DNA from: JAAYEA01 sp012689325
GTDB lineage: Bacteria; Chloroflexota; Anaerolineae; JAAYEA01
Assembly (NCBI GenBank): GCA_036841525.1
Contig: DAITVZ010000056.1
Coordinates: 1-36,949 of the forward strand
Direction: 5' to 3'
Length of the DNA: 36,949 nt
In this document: positions 9,063-17,594 of the stretch, one piece after another
How positions within the stretch are numbered: the first letter of the stretch is position 1
Layout of the letters: each line of letters begins with the position of its first letter
Position numbers and translations under genes: made by a program
The notes under the pieces: generated by a model
What the model saw: the letters and a program-made list of their open reading frames with translations, nothing else
Database searches by the model: none
What the model was told of the DNA's origin: nothing

Positions 9063-10406
9063 CTAGCTGGCTGAATCCTCGGCTCGCTGCCATAGGCGCT
9101 GCGCCAGCTCGCGCGCGCGGGCATGGATGGCAGCGGCATCCAGGCCCAGCACCACCCGGTCGCGCATCAGCACCTTGCCGCCGACGACGGTGGTGGTGAC
9201 CAGGCCACCGTGCAGGCCAAAGATGGCGTGCCAGGGCCAGTTGTCCGGCGTCACCGGCGTGGGCGGGTCATAGTCGAGCAGGATCACGTCGGCGCAGGCC
9301 CCTGCCGCCAGAGCCCCCAACGGCTGGCCAAAGAGCGCCCCGGCGAGCGCGCGGTTGCCGTTCACGGCAAGCGCAAACACCCGGTCGGCGGGCATGGCGC
9401 GGGGGCTGCGCGTGGCCGCCTTATGGGTCAGGTAAGCGGCGGCGGCCTCGCTGAACATGTCGTTGGGGAAACCGTCGTTGCCGAGCCCCAGTCGCACCCC
9501 GGCGGAGAGCATTTCCTCGACCGGGGCCGCGCCCACGCCGTTGTTCATATTGGACCGCGGGTTGTGGATGACCCAGACGCCGCGCTCGGCCAGGAGGGCG
9601 ATCTCGCGCTCGTTCACGTGCACGGCGTGGGCGGCGATGGTGGTCGGGCCCAGCAGGCCATGGGCGGCCAAGCGCTCAGGGGGGCGCACGCCATAGGCTT
9701 CGACGGTGCGGCGCACATCCACGGAATCCTCGGCCAGGTGAACGTGGGCGGCGCAGCCGGTGGAGAGCGCCAGCCCGGCGGCCTGCTCCAGCGTGGCCTC
9801 GGAGAGGGTGAAGGAGGCGTGGAGGCCGATGGATGCGGCGAGCCCACCGCTGCGCTGCCGCCTCGCCTTGCGGATAAAGCGCGCGTTCTCGGCGAGCCCG
9901 GCGCGGGCGATCTCGGGACCGTCGCGATCAGAGACCTCATAGCAGAGACAGGCGCGCAGCCCGGCCTCCTGCACCGCTTCCGCGATGATATCCAGGGAGC
10001 CATCCACGCAGTGGGGGGAGGCGTGGTGGTCGAGCAGGGTGGTGGTCCCGTGGCGAATGGCGTCCACCAGGCAGACGAGCGCGCTGTAGCGGATGTCCTC
10101 CGGCTGCAGCGCCTTGTCCAGCCGCCACCAGAGCCGCTCCAGCACCTGGCTAAAGCTGGCGGGCGGCTCGCCGGAGAGGGCCATGCCACGGGCGAAGGCG
10201 CCGTAAAAGTGGGTGTGCGCGCAGATGTTGCCGGGCAACACCCACTGGCCGCGGGCGTCCAGCAGCGACTCCTGGGGATGCGCCGCCAGCAGCTCGGCGC
10301 TGGGGCCGACGGCGGCGATGGTGTCGCCAACAACCAGCAGCGCCCCATCCTCGATGATCTGATTGGGCGCGCCCATCGTGACCAGTCGGCCGTGCGCGAT
10401 CAACAT
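9063..10406 (-). CDS. ssnA: SsnA-type aminohydrolase (amidohydrolase superfamily)
   Basis: A 447-residue metal-dependent amidohydrolase. Metal-site residues are visible: His64-x-His66 in ICAHTHFYGA, His223 in HVHLAED, His260 in AAHAVH and Asp311 in GNDG. Segments LWWRLDKAL, DHHASP, HNPRSNMNN and DYDPPTP are close to what I remember of E. coli SsnA, which is encoded among purine-catabolism and molybdenum-hydroxylase genes. Expected role is deamination or hydrolysis of a purine-like or related N-heterocycle. It is first in the operon with the PreA-like protein, a pairing that supports nitrogen-heterocycle catabolism. No xanthine-dehydrogenase genes lie in the window. ATG at 10406 with GAGGAGC. 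Confidence 0.8.
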   Translation of the reverse strand: MLIAHGRLVTMGAPNQIIEDGALLVVGDTIAAVGPSAELLAAHPQESLLDARGQWVLPGNICAHTHFYGAFARGMALSGEPPASFSQVLERLWWRLDKALQPEDIRYSALVCLVDAIRHGTTTLLDHHASPHCVDGSLDIIAEAVQEAGLRACLCYEVSDRDGPEIARAGLAENARFIRKARRQRSGGLAASIGLHASFTLSEATLEQAAGLALSTGCAAHVHLAEDSVDVRRTVEAYGVRPPERLAAHGLLGPTTIAAHAVHVNEREIALLAERGVWVIHNPRSNMNNGVGAAPVEEMLSAGVRLGLGNDGFPNDMFSEAAAAYLTHKAATRSPRAMPADRVFALAVNGNRALAGALFGQPLGALAAGACADVILLDYDPPTPVTPDNWPWHAIFGLHGGLVTTTVVGGKVLMRDRVVLGLDAAAIHARARELAQRLWQRAEDSAS

Positions 10407-10439
10407 GGGGGACTGCTCCTCACACTATGTGCTGAGCGC

Positions 10440-10467
10440 ATTATACCCGGCGGCCAGGCCTCGGCAA
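10440..10467 (-). promoter_or_regulatory. Promoter for the ssnA-preA-like operon
   Basis: Minus strand TTGCCG (10467-10462), 16 bp spacer, perfect TATAAT (10445-10440), about 33 bases ahead of the ssnA-like ATG and downstream of the MBL gene. This suggests the MBL gene is a separate unit. Confidence 0.6.
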
Positions 10468-10477
10468 GCCCGCCCGG

Positions 10478-11371
10478 CTACGCGACGGTCCAGAGCAGCT
10501 TGCCGTCGGCTAGCTCGTAGCGCGCCTGGCCGGTGGTGAGCAGGTGGCCGAGATAGCTGTGCAGGGTGGAGTGCAGGAGCGCATAGTCGCGAAGGTGCCG
10601 CGGCGCGAGCCCATAGTGCCGGCACACGGCGGCCAGGAGGTCGGCGGCGGGCTGTGGGCCCGCCGCCAGTTCACCCAGCAACAGCTCGATCACGTTGTGA
10701 ATGTGCGCGAGATTCCGCTCCAGGAGCCCGCCGATCTCCGCGGTTGGCTCATCATGGGCCAGCAGGTAGCGCTCGCAGGGGAAGGTGCGCAGGTACTCCA
10801 GGGTGGCCAACTGGCAGGTTACGCTGTGCAGGTAGGAGAGCTTGGGCGCTTCCATCTCGCGGCGCCCCTCGACAGCGTCGCCGGTAAAGAGCACACCTTC
10901 GACGAGATAGCCGGTATGGGAGCCGGTGTGGCCGTGCAGGGGAACCGCCTGGATCGTGACGCCGGCCTCCCGGTAGACCCCTTCCTCCACCAGGACATCC
11001 ACCCGACAGGGGCGCGGCGCGTAGCGGGGGACCGCCAGCTCGGGCGGCGGCTCGGCGCCCATGAAGAGGCAGATGGTGCCCCAGGCGGGCTGCTCCAGCA
11101 CCACCGCATCCAGGCCGGGCGCATAGACGCGGGCGCCGGTGCGCTCGACGATCCACGCGTGGCCGCCGGTGTGGTCACCGTGGCCATGCGTGCTCATGAT
11201 GGCCGATGGGCGCAGCCCCGCCTCATCCAGGGCGCGCAGGATAGCCCTCCCGCTGCGGTCGCCGGAGCCGGTGTCGATCAGGATGGCCTGGTTCCCCTCG
11301 CCAATGATCACGCCGGCGTTGGTGACGCCAGGGAGGTAGTGGACGGGGCCAGCCAGACGTTGCAGTGGCAT
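10478..11371 (-). CDS. Metallo-beta-lactamase fold hydrolase with C-terminal helical domain
   Basis: A 297-residue MBL-fold protein. The binuclear metal site is complete: THGHGDHTGG (His62, His64, Asp66, His67), His146/His148 in LHGHTGSH, Asp165 in FTGDAV and His206 in LLAHDEP. A C-terminal segment of about 85 residues looks like the winged-helix extension found in glyoxalase-II/LACTB2-like members. Likely hydrolyses a thioester, lactone or phosphodiester; not resolvable from sequence. Divergent from the tRNA gene. GGGAG precedes the ATG at 11371. A TATAGT at 11422-11417 could be its -10 but no good -35 accompanies it. Confidence 0.85.
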   Translation of the reverse strand: MPLQRLAGPVHYLPGVTNAGVIIGEGNQAILIDTGSGDRSGRAILRALDEAGLRPSAIMSTHGHGDHTGGHAWIVERTGARVYAPGLDAVVLEQPAWGTICLFMGAEPPPELAVPRYAPRPCRVDVLVEEGVYREAGVTIQAVPLHGHTGSHTGYLVEGVLFTGDAVEGRREMEAPKLSYLHSVTCQLATLEYLRTFPCERYLLAHDEPTAEIGGLLERNLAHIHNVIELLLGELAAGPQPAADLLAAVCRHYGLAPRHLRDYALLHSTLHSYLGHLLTTGQARYELADGKLLWTVA

Positions 11372-11390
11372 GCGATTCTCTCCCGGTGGT

Positions 11391-11419
11391 TTGTCAAGAA
11401 CGAAAAACGGTGGTACACT
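11391..11419 (+). promoter_or_regulatory. Promoter of the tRNA-Arg gene
   Basis: TTGTCA (11391-11396), 17 bp spacer, TACACT (11414-11419). The start is predicted at about 11426, only five bases before the mature tRNA 5' end. Confidence 0.6.
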
Positions 11420-11430
11420 ATATCCGCAGT

Positions 11431-11502
11431 GCCCCTGTAGCTCAGTGGATAGAGCAGCGGCCTCCGAAGCCGTGTGCAGGAGTTCGACTCTCCTCAGGGG
11501 TA
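11431..11502 (+). tRNA. tRNA-Arg (anticodon CCG)
   Basis: All four arms fold. Acceptor stem 11431-11437 with 11495-11501 (first pair G-U), D arm 11440-11455, anticodon stem 11457-11461 with 11469-11473, loop CTCCGAA with anticodon CCG at 11464-11466, four-base variable loop, T arm 11478-11494 with TTCGACT loop, discriminator A at 11502. It reads CGG codons. The CCA end is not encoded; a T-rich stretch follows directly. No integrase or repeated 3' end was seen, so there is no sign of an attachment site. Confidence 0.95.
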
Positions 11503-11701
11503 CTTTTTCTTTTCCTCGCGAAAGCTATCCCCACTTTGCTCGATCGGCGCGTTTGGATTACAGTATCGCCGTGCGCGCGGCCGTTCCTTGCGCGCCATTA
11601 TCCCCCCAAAGGACGCGCTGGGCAACCCGCGGATCCTCCGCGTGGCGCCAGCGTTCGCGGGCGGAGACAGGCAATCCGGCAACGCAGCGATAGGAGGCAA
11701 G

Positions 11702-12556
11702 ATGACCGAGCCCGCCAAGACCAAGACCCCGATCCCCTCATTTCCCGAGCTCAAGGCCCGGGGGCACAAGGCGACTATGATCACCGTCTATGACTATCCC
11801 TTCGCGCGGCTGGTGGACCGCTCCCAGGCCGAGATGATCTTGGTAGGCGATTCGCTGGGCATGGTGATCCAGGGGCTGGAGGCGACCAACCCGGTGACCC
11901 TGGACGAGGTGATCTACCACGTCAAGGCGGTGCGGCGGGGCGCGCCCAACACGCTGGTGGTGGCGGATATGCCCTTCATGAGCTACCAGGTGAGCCCGGA
12001 GCAGGCCCTGACCAGCGCGGGGCGGATGGTCAAGGAGGGCGCCGCCGACTGCATCAAGATGGAAGGCGGCGAGTACTTTGCTCCCTACGTCTACAAGATC
12101 GTCAAGGCGGGGATCCCGGTGATCGGGCACATCGGTCTGACGCCGCAAAGCTCATCGGCGCTGGGCGGGCTCAAGCTGCAGGGGCGGACGCCCGCCGAGG
12201 CGGCGCAGCTCGTCGTCGACGCCAAGGCGCTGGACCAGGCGGGCGTCTTTGCCATGGTGCTGGAATGCATCCCCGCTGGCGTGGCCAAGGTCATCACCGA
12301 GTCGGTGCGGGCGACGACGATCAGTTGCGGGGCGGGGCCGCATTGCGACGGGCAGAACCTGAACGCCTACGACGTGCTGGGGCTATTCGAAAAGTTTGTG
12401 CCCAAGTTCGTCAAGCAGTACCGGTCGCTGGCGCCCGAGGTGCGGGGCGGCTTTGACGACTTTGTAACCGAGGTGCGGTCCGGGGCCTACCCCAGCGCCG
12501 AGCAGTCCTTCACCGGCCCAGAGGTGGTCCGCAAGCTCTATCCGCCCGAGCTGTAG
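11702..12556 (+). CDS. panB: 3-methyl-2-oxobutanoate hydroxymethyltransferase (ketopantoate synthase)
   Basis: PanB, 284 residues, transfers a hydroxymethyl group from 5,10-methylenetetrahydrofolate to 2-ketoisovalerate to give ketopantoate, the first committed step to pantothenate and CoA. Metal ligands Asp50 (VGDSLGM), Asp89 (VADMPF) and Glu121 (KMEGG) and catalytic Glu188 (VLECIP) are present. The barrel motifs IGHIGLTPQ and CDGQ are typical. The ATG at 11702 follows GATAGGAGGC; the open frame extends upstream but through the tRNA gene, so that extension is rejected. The ilvD-type gene 65 bp downstream makes its substrate. The 199 bp between the tRNA and panB show no clear promoter, so read-through from the tRNA promoter is possible. 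Confidence 0.95.
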   Translation: MTEPAKTKTPIPSFPELKARGHKATMITVYDYPFARLVDRSQAEMILVGDSLGMVIQGLEATNPVTLDEVIYHVKAVRRGAPNTLVVADMPFMSYQVSPEQALTSAGRMVKEGAADCIKMEGGEYFAPYVYKIVKAGIPVIGHIGLTPQSSSALGGLKLQGRTPAEAAQLVVDAKALDQAGVFAMVLECIPAGVAKVITESVRATTISCGAGPHCDGQNLNAYDVLGLFEKFVPKFVKQYRSLAPEVRGGFDDFVTEVRSGAYPSAEQSFTGPEVVRKLYPPEL

Positions 12557-12621
12557 GCCGGGCGCGATCTGGCGTAATATTCATGATGACCGATGAACCT
12601 GTCATAATATAGGGAGGGATC

Positions 12622-14316
12622 ATGTCCGAGAAGCGCGAGCGCAGCGGCCCTCTGCACAGCTCCCTGATGACCGAGGGCGTGCAACGGGCAACGCACCGGT
12701 CGCTGTTCTACTCGATGGGCTGGCAGCAGGACGACCTGCGTAAGCCCCTGGTGGGGGTGGTCAACTCGTTCAACGAGCTGGTGCCAGGCCACATCCACTT
12801 GCAGCCGCTCTGCCAGGCGATCAAGCTGGGCATCGCCGAGGCCGGCGGGACGCCGCTGGAATTCCCCTCCATCGCCATCTGCGATGGGCTGGCCACCGGC
12901 CACCAGGGGATGCGCATGCCGATGATCAGCCGCGAGCTGATCGCCGACTCGATCGAGTTGATGATCGCCGCCCACGCGCTGGACGCCATGGTGCTCCTGA
13001 CCAACTGCGACAAGATCACGCCGGGGATGCTGATGGCCGCCGGGCGGCTGAACATCCCCGCTATCGTGGTGAACGGGGGGCCGATGGACGCGGGCTGCCA
13101 TGGCGGCCGCCTGGTCTGCTACACTGACCTGATCGAGGCCGAAGGGCTGGTGGAGCGCGGGCTGATGACGACAGCCGAGCTGGCGCAGCTAGAGGCCGAT
13201 GCCGTTCCTGGCGCGGGCTCTTGCGCCATGATGGGGACAGCGAACACCATGAACATGCTGACCGAGGCGCTGGGTATGTCCCTCACCAGCAGCGCGCTCA
13301 TCCCGGCCACTCATGGCGCGCGGGTGGCGCTGGCCCGCCAGGCCGGGCGGCAGATCATGGCGCTGCATCACCGGCGCATCTTGCCGCGGGAGATCATGAC
13401 CCTGGAGGCTTTCGAGAACGCCCTGTCCGTGGACATGGCCATCGGCGGTTCCACTAACACCTGCTTGCATCTCCCCGCCATCGCCCACGAGGTGGGCATC
13501 GAGTTGGGGATGGAGCACTTTACGCAGGTGGCCGAGCGCACGCCGCACCTGGTGCTGCTCAAGCCGGCAGGCAAGTATTTCGCGCAGGACCTCTACACGG
13601 CGGGCGGCATCCCTGCCGTGATGGCCGAGTTGCACGGGCACGGCCTGGTCCACGGCGACTGCCTGACGGTCACCGGCCAGACCATGGCGGAGAACCTGGC
13701 GGGCTGCAAGATCGCCAACCCTGACGTGATCCATTCGGTGGCGAACCCCCTCAGCCCCAAGGGCGGGCTGGCCATCCTGCACGGCAGCCTGGCCCCCGAA
13801 GGGGCCGTGGTCAAGAGCGCTGCGGTGGCGAAAGAGATGCGGGTCCACACCGGCCCGGCGCGGGTGTTCGAGCGCGAGGAGGACGCCGTGGAGGCCATCT
13901 TTGGCGGGCGGATTCGCGCCGGCGACGTGGTGGTGATCCGCTATGAGGGGCCCAAGGGCGGGCCAGGGATGCGCGAGCAGCTTATGCCGACCTCGGCCAT
14001 TATCGGGATGGGGCTGGGCAAGTCGGTGGCCCTGATCACCGATGGGCGCTTCTCCGGGGCGACCCAGGGGGCCTGCATCGGGCACGTGACGCCGGAAGCC
14101 TATCTGGGCGGGCCCATCGCGCTGGTGCGGGAGGGCGATACCATCCGCATCGATATCCCGGCGGGGACGGTGGATCTGGACGTGCCCGCCGAGGTGCTGG
14201 CGGCCCGCAAGGCCGACTGGGCCTTGCCGGGGAGTACCCGCCTGGAGAGGGGTTCATTGCTGGAACGCTACCGGCGCATGGTCGGAGATGCCATGCACGG
14301 GGCGAGGCTGAGCTAG
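12622..14316 (+). CDS. ilvD: Dihydroxy-acid dehydratase family protein (IlvD/Edd)
   Basis: A 564-residue IlvD/Edd enzyme of standard length. IlvD dehydrates 2,3-dihydroxy-isovalerate to 2-ketoisovalerate in valine and pantothenate synthesis. Family motifs present: VPGHIHLQ (54-61), CDKITPGM (129-136), GSCAMMGTANTMN (199-211), IGGSTNT, and the C-terminal ITDGRFSGAT. Candidate Fe-S ligands are Cys87 (ICDG), Cys129 and Cys201. The Cys of the plant/mycobacterial PCN motif is absent (Gly) and so are the extra Cys of CPTCGSC, so the cluster set resembles the archaeal-type enzymes with CDG. Adjacent panB favours a true IlvD; the following UroD-like and Gfo/Idh genes leave a sugar-acid dehydratase role open. 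Start ATG 12622 after GGGAGGG. Confidence 0.88.
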   Translation: MSEKRERSGPLHSSLMTEGVQRATHRSLFYSMGWQQDDLRKPLVGVVNSFNELVPGHIHLQPLCQAIKLGIAEAGGTPLEFPSIAICDGLATGHQGMRMPMISRELIADSIELMIAAHALDAMVLLTNCDKITPGMLMAAGRLNIPAIVVNGGPMDAGCHGGRLVCYTDLIEAEGLVERGLMTTAELAQLEADAVPGAGSCAMMGTANTMNMLTEALGMSLTSSALIPATHGARVALARQAGRQIMALHHRRILPREIMTLEAFENALSVDMAIGGSTNTCLHLPAIAHEVGIELGMEHFTQVAERTPHLVLLKPAGKYFAQDLYTAGGIPAVMAELHGHGLVHGDCLTVTGQTMAENLAGCKIANPDVIHSVANPLSPKGGLAILHGSLAPEGAVVKSAAVAKEMRVHTGPARVFEREEDAVEAIFGGRIRAGDVVVIRYEGPKGGPGMREQLMPTSAIIGMGLGKSVALITDGRFSGATQGACIGHVTPEAYLGGPIALVREGDTIRIDIPAGTVDLDVPAEVLAARKADWALPGSTRLERGSLLERYRRMVGDAMHGARLS

Positions 14317-14337
14317 ACTGCGAGGGATAGGAGAGGC

Positions 14338-15474
14338 ATGAATCGTCGTGAGAGGCTGATGGCCACGCTTCGGGGCGATCCGGTGGACCGCCCGGGGGTG
14401 TGCTTTTACGAGATCAACGGGCTGGATGAGCGGCCTGATTGGGACGACCAGTTCAACGTGTACTCGGATCCTTCGTGGCTGCCGGCCATCGAGCTGGCTC
14501 GGGACCGCACCGACCGCATCCCCATGCGGCCGATGGCGTTCAAGGGCGCGCCGCCCAGCACGCCCCACGTCTTTGCCAAGGTGGAGAGCTGGATGGAGGG
14601 TGGGAGCCGCTTCACCCGGCGGACGATCCAGGCAGGCGCGCGGGAGCTGACCTCCCTGGAGCGCCGCGACCCCGGCGTCAACACCACTTGGACGCTGGAG
14701 CCCCTGCTCAAGGGGCCGGAGGACGCCGAGGCCTATGCGGCGCTGCCGATCCCCCAGTTCGAGATCGAGGCGGACCCGACGCGGGTGCTGGCGACCGAGG
14801 CCCAACTGGGCGACACGGGCATCGTGATGCTGAACTTTGCCGACCCGATCTGCATGGTGGCGCCGCTTTTCGAGCTGGGCGAGTACACCGTCGTGGCGCG
14901 GACCGAGCCGGCGCTCTTTCATCGAATGCTGGAGCGAGCCCTCGAGTTCCTGCTCCCGCTGGTGGAGGCGACCTCGGCGGCGCTGCCGGGGCGGCTCTGG
15001 CGAGTCGTCGGCCCCGAGTACGCGACCTCGCCCTTCTTGCCGCCGTCGCTCTTCCGCGAGTATGTGGTGCGGTACGACACTCCCATCGTGCAAGCGATCC
15101 TCCGACATGGCGGGTACCCGCGCGTGCACTGTCATGGGCGGCTCAAGGACGTGCTGGACGACATCGTGGGGATGGGGACGATGGGACTGGACCCCGTGGA
15201 GCCGCCGCCGCAAGGAGATGTGGAGCTGGCCTACGTGCGCGAGCGGTACGGCAAGCAGATGGCGCTCTTTGGCAACATCGAGGCCAGCGACATCGAGAAC
15301 CTGCCCACGCCCCAGTTCGCCAAAAAGGTGGAGCGGGCGCTGCGGGAGGGGACGCAGGGCGAGGGGCGGGGCTTTGTCTTGCTGCCCTCCGCTTGCCCCT
15401 ACGGGCGCAAGCTGACCGACCTCGCGCTGGCCAACTATCGAACCATGGTCGAGCTCACCGAAAAGTGGGCATAA
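14338..15474 (+). CDS. UroD-like (MtaA/corrinoid methyltransferase-type) protein, HCHG variant
   Basis: A 378-residue protein of the UroD superfamily. It starts with the family helix MNRRERLMATLRGDPVDRPGV-like layout. In place of the Zn-binding His-x-Cys of MtaA it has His264-Cys-His266-Gly, and Cys353 in LLPSACPYG sits where the third ligand falls. A zinc site for thiol or methyl activation is therefore plausible. Heme-pathway decarboxylation is unlikely because the conserved N-terminal Arg loop of UroD is missing. It lies 21 bp after ilvD and 23 bp before the Gfo/Idh gene, so it is in the same operon. AGGAGAGG precedes the ATG at 14338. Confidence 0.8.
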   Translation: MNRRERLMATLRGDPVDRPGVCFYEINGLDERPDWDDQFNVYSDPSWLPAIELARDRTDRIPMRPMAFKGAPPSTPHVFAKVESWMEGGSRFTRRTIQAGARELTSLERRDPGVNTTWTLEPLLKGPEDAEAYAALPIPQFEIEADPTRVLATEAQLGDTGIVMLNFADPICMVAPLFELGEYTVVARTEPALFHRMLERALEFLLPLVEATSAALPGRLWRVVGPEYATSPFLPPSLFREYVVRYDTPIVQAILRHGGYPRVHCHGRLKDVLDDIVGMGTMGLDPVEPPPQGDVELAYVRERYGKQMALFGNIEASDIENLPTPQFAKKVERALREGTQGEGRGFVLLPSACPYGRKLTDLALANYRTMVELTEKWA

Positions 15475-15497
15475 TCCAGAACAAGGAGAGGACACCG

Positions 15498-16547
15498 ATG
15501 CAGACCCTCAACGTGGCGGTCATCGGCACCGGCATGGGCCGGTACCACATGAAAGAGTTCGTGGAGAGCCCCAACGTCAAGCTCAAGGCCGTCTGCGACC
15601 TGAACCGGGCCGAGGCGGAGCAGTTCGCCAAGGAGTACGGCGCCGAGCAGGTGGTCACCGACTACCGGGAGCTGTGGGGCATGGGCCTGGACGCGATCAG
15701 CCTGGCGATCCCCAATCACCTGCACGCCGCCGTGACCATCGAGGCGCTGGAGCACGGGCTGCACGTGCTCTGCGAGAAGCCGATGGCGACGAAACTCGAA
15801 GACGCCAAGCGGATGGTGGCTGCCGCGGAAAAGGCGGGCAAGCGGCTGATGATCGGGATGAGCCAGCGCTTTCGGCCGCAGTCGCTGGCCTTCCGGGGCA
15901 TGGTCGAGCGGGGCGAGTTGGGCGACATCTATTACGCGCGCACCACCTGGATCCGCCGCCGAGGCATGCCCGTGATTCACTTCGCGCCTGGCGGCTCCAT
16001 GGGGCGCGGGCGATGGTTCGTCAACCGGGAGCAGGCGGGCGGAGGCGCGCTCTTTGATATCGGCGTGCACATGTTCGACTTGACCTGGTGGCTGATGGGC
16101 AATCCCAAGCCGCTGACCGTCTCGGCGTCCGGGTACCGCAACCTCTCCAACGCCGAATTCGAGCGGCGGGGGATCCCTTGCGACGTGGACGAGCTCACGT
16201 CGGCCTTTGTGCGCTTTGAGGGCGGCGTGACGGCGGCCTTTGACGTGAGCTGGGTGGCAAACCAGAAGGACGACCTGAATGTGCGCATCTTTGGCACCAA
16301 GGCCGGCTTTGAGGTCTACCCTCCGACCGTGTATAGCGAGCCGCGCTGGAGCGAGATGCACACGGATAGCGTCGAGATCAAGCTGATCGAGGAGGGGCTG
16401 AACCCGCGGCGCCACTTTGTGGACTGCATCCGCGATCCGGAGAAGCCCATGATCGCCTCGGCGCAAGAGTGCATCCACGTGATGGCCGTGCTGGACGCGA
16501 TCCGGCGCTCCGTCGCCGCAGGGCGCGAGGTGATGGTCGAGCTGTAG
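15498..16547 (+). CDS. Gfo/Idh/MocA-family NAD(P)-dependent oxidoreductase
   Basis: A 349-residue two-domain sugar dehydrogenase-like enzyme. The N-terminal Rossmann fold has VIGTGMGRYH (8-17); Glu93-Lys94-Pro95 is the family EKP motif with the catalytic Lys; the C-terminal domain carries GGGALFDIGVH with Asp187 and His191. These oxidise or reduce a cyclic polyol or sugar, for example inositol or glucose-type substrates. It is last in the panB-ilvD-UroD-like run and is closed by a strong terminator. The ATG at 15498 has GGAGAGGACACCG. The frame stays open for 1 kb upstream through the UroD-like gene, but that is compositional. Confidence 0.9.
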   Translation: MQTLNVAVIGTGMGRYHMKEFVESPNVKLKAVCDLNRAEAEQFAKEYGAEQVVTDYRELWGMGLDAISLAIPNHLHAAVTIEALEHGLHVLCEKPMATKLEDAKRMVAAAEKAGKRLMIGMSQRFRPQSLAFRGMVERGELGDIYYARTTWIRRRGMPVIHFAPGGSMGRGRWFVNREQAGGGALFDIGVHMFDLTWWLMGNPKPLTVSASGYRNLSNAEFERRGIPCDVDELTSAFVRFEGGVTAAFDVSWVANQKDDLNVRIFGTKAGFEVYPPTVYSEPRWSEMHTDSVEIKLIEEGLNPRRHFVDCIRDPEKPMIASAQECIHVMAVLDAIRRSVAAGREVMVEL

Positions 16548-16559
16548 GTCAGCAGATAG

Positions 16560-16600
16560 AGGACGCGGAGCAAGCACCAGAGCCGCTCCGCGTCCTTTTT
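16560..16600 (+). terminator. Intrinsic terminator after the Gfo/Idh gene
   Basis: A perfect 12 bp stem (16560-16571 with 16585-16596), 13-base loop, then TTTTT through 16600 on the plus strand. It ends the rightward operon just before the convergent MBL gene. Confidence 0.88.
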
Positions 16601-16607
16601 GTGCGCG

Positions 16608-17594
16608 CTAGAAGAGGTAAGTGGCGCCCACGACCCCGTGCACGAACTGCTCGGGCATCTCGGCGGCGAACCGGCCGATGGGGCCAAAGCCCGTGCAGTG
16701 CGAGGGCGAGATCAGCGCGGGAGCCAGCCCCTTGATCTCGGCAATGATCTGCTCGAGCTCGGCTGGCTCGCTGCGCACCAGGTGGAAGCCGCCGAGGATG
16801 GCCCAGACCTGGTCCACCCCGCTGATGGCGCGGGCATGCCGGATGGTGTTGATGATCCCGGCGTGGGCGCAGCCAGAGAGGATCACCAGCCCTTTGCCCT
16901 CCACGTTGATGACGATGGCCTGATCGTCCTCGGTGTTGTCCCGGTGAAAGCCAGTGGCGTCCCGATACAGGCGCTCCTCATCCGACCAGGCCAGTTTTTC
17001 GAAGCTTTGGCGCGGGACATAGCCGGTGGTCCAGCAACCCGGCCCAAGCTCAAACGGCGCCTCCGATAGCTGAATCTCCGCTCCTGCCGCTTCCCAAGCC
17101 TGCCGCGGCGGCGGAGCGGTGGGGCCCTGGATCTCCCCGCTCTTGTGCCGAGTCCAGCGCTCTCTGAAGGCGGCCGGGTGCGCCACCAGCGGCACCCGGC
17201 GCGGCTTAGCGTAGGCGGCCAGCTCCGCTTCCGACCACCCGGGCTCCCAGCGCCTGCGCTTGGGCTGGGCTTCTCGCATCTGGAGCACCGCTGTCATGGC
17301 GCCAGTGTGGTCAAAGTGGCCGTGGCTCAGGGCGATCATGTCCACCGTAGACAGGTCCACCTTCATGCGACGGGCGTTCTCCAGCAGCGTGTCGCGGGTG
17401 GCCCCGGCGTCCCAGAGGATGCGCCGGCCTGCCGCCTTGAGCTCGACCAGCGCGGCGAAACCGTGCTCGGCCAGCAGCGGCTGCTTGGTGAAGTGCTTGA
17501 CCGTGTCTGTGGACTTGACGATGAGATCAGCGCGGTTATCCACCAGGACGGTGATGGCGACGTCGTGCGTCTCCCCAAACCCCTGCGCATCCAT
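16608..17594 (-). CDS. MBL-fold protein of the DHPS-like group
   Basis: A 328-residue metallo-beta-lactamase fold protein. It has SHGHFDHTGA (His91, His93, Asp95, His96), the distinctive SGCAHAGIINTI, GGFHL and SHCTGF motifs of the group named after archaeal 7,8-dihydropterin-6-methyl-aminobenzene phosphate synthase. In archaea that enzyme takes part in methanopterin synthesis; most bacterial members have no assigned reaction. The ATG at 17594 is preferred to the one at 17609 because the upstream ATGGAGGAGG holds its ribosome site. It converges on the Gfo/Idh operon. A weak TTGTAG-17-TAGTGT at 17640-17612 may be its promoter. Confidence 0.82.
   Translation of the reverse strand: MDAQGFGETHDVAITVLVDNRADLIVKSTDTVKHFTKQPLLAEHGFAALVELKAAGRRILWDAGATRDTLLENARRMKVDLSTVDMIALSHGHFDHTGAMTAVLQMREAQPKRRRWEPGWSEAELAAYAKPRRVPLVAHPAAFRERWTRHKSGEIQGPTAPPPRQAWEAAGAEIQLSEAPFELGPGCWTTGYVPRQSFEKLAWSDEERLYRDATGFHRDNTEDDQAIVINVEGKGLVILSGCAHAGIINTIRHARAISGVDQVWAILGGFHLVRSEPAELEQIIAEIKGLAPALISPSHCTGFGPIGRFAAEMPEQFVHGVVGATYLF

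Noticed and set aside
11431..11502. tRNA-Arg as a possible integration site
   Set aside because: No integrase, no repeated tRNA 3' end and no mobile genes are visible on either side.
11474..11701. Upstream extension of the panB frame
   Set aside because: It starts inside the tRNA gene; the ATG at 11702 has an AGGAGG site and matches PanB length.
14254..15495. Long antisense frame of 413 codons, and similar ones at 9123-10520 and 15435-16577
   Set aside because: They are mirror frames of well-supported genes in GC-rich DNA, with His/Arg/Gly/Gln-rich composition and no domain.
14439..15497. Open frame of about 350 codons upstream of and in frame with the Gfo/Idh gene
   Set aside because: It lies in another frame of the UroD-like gene, has Gly/Arg-rich composition and no homology; the Gfo/Idh domain begins exactly at the ATG at 15498.
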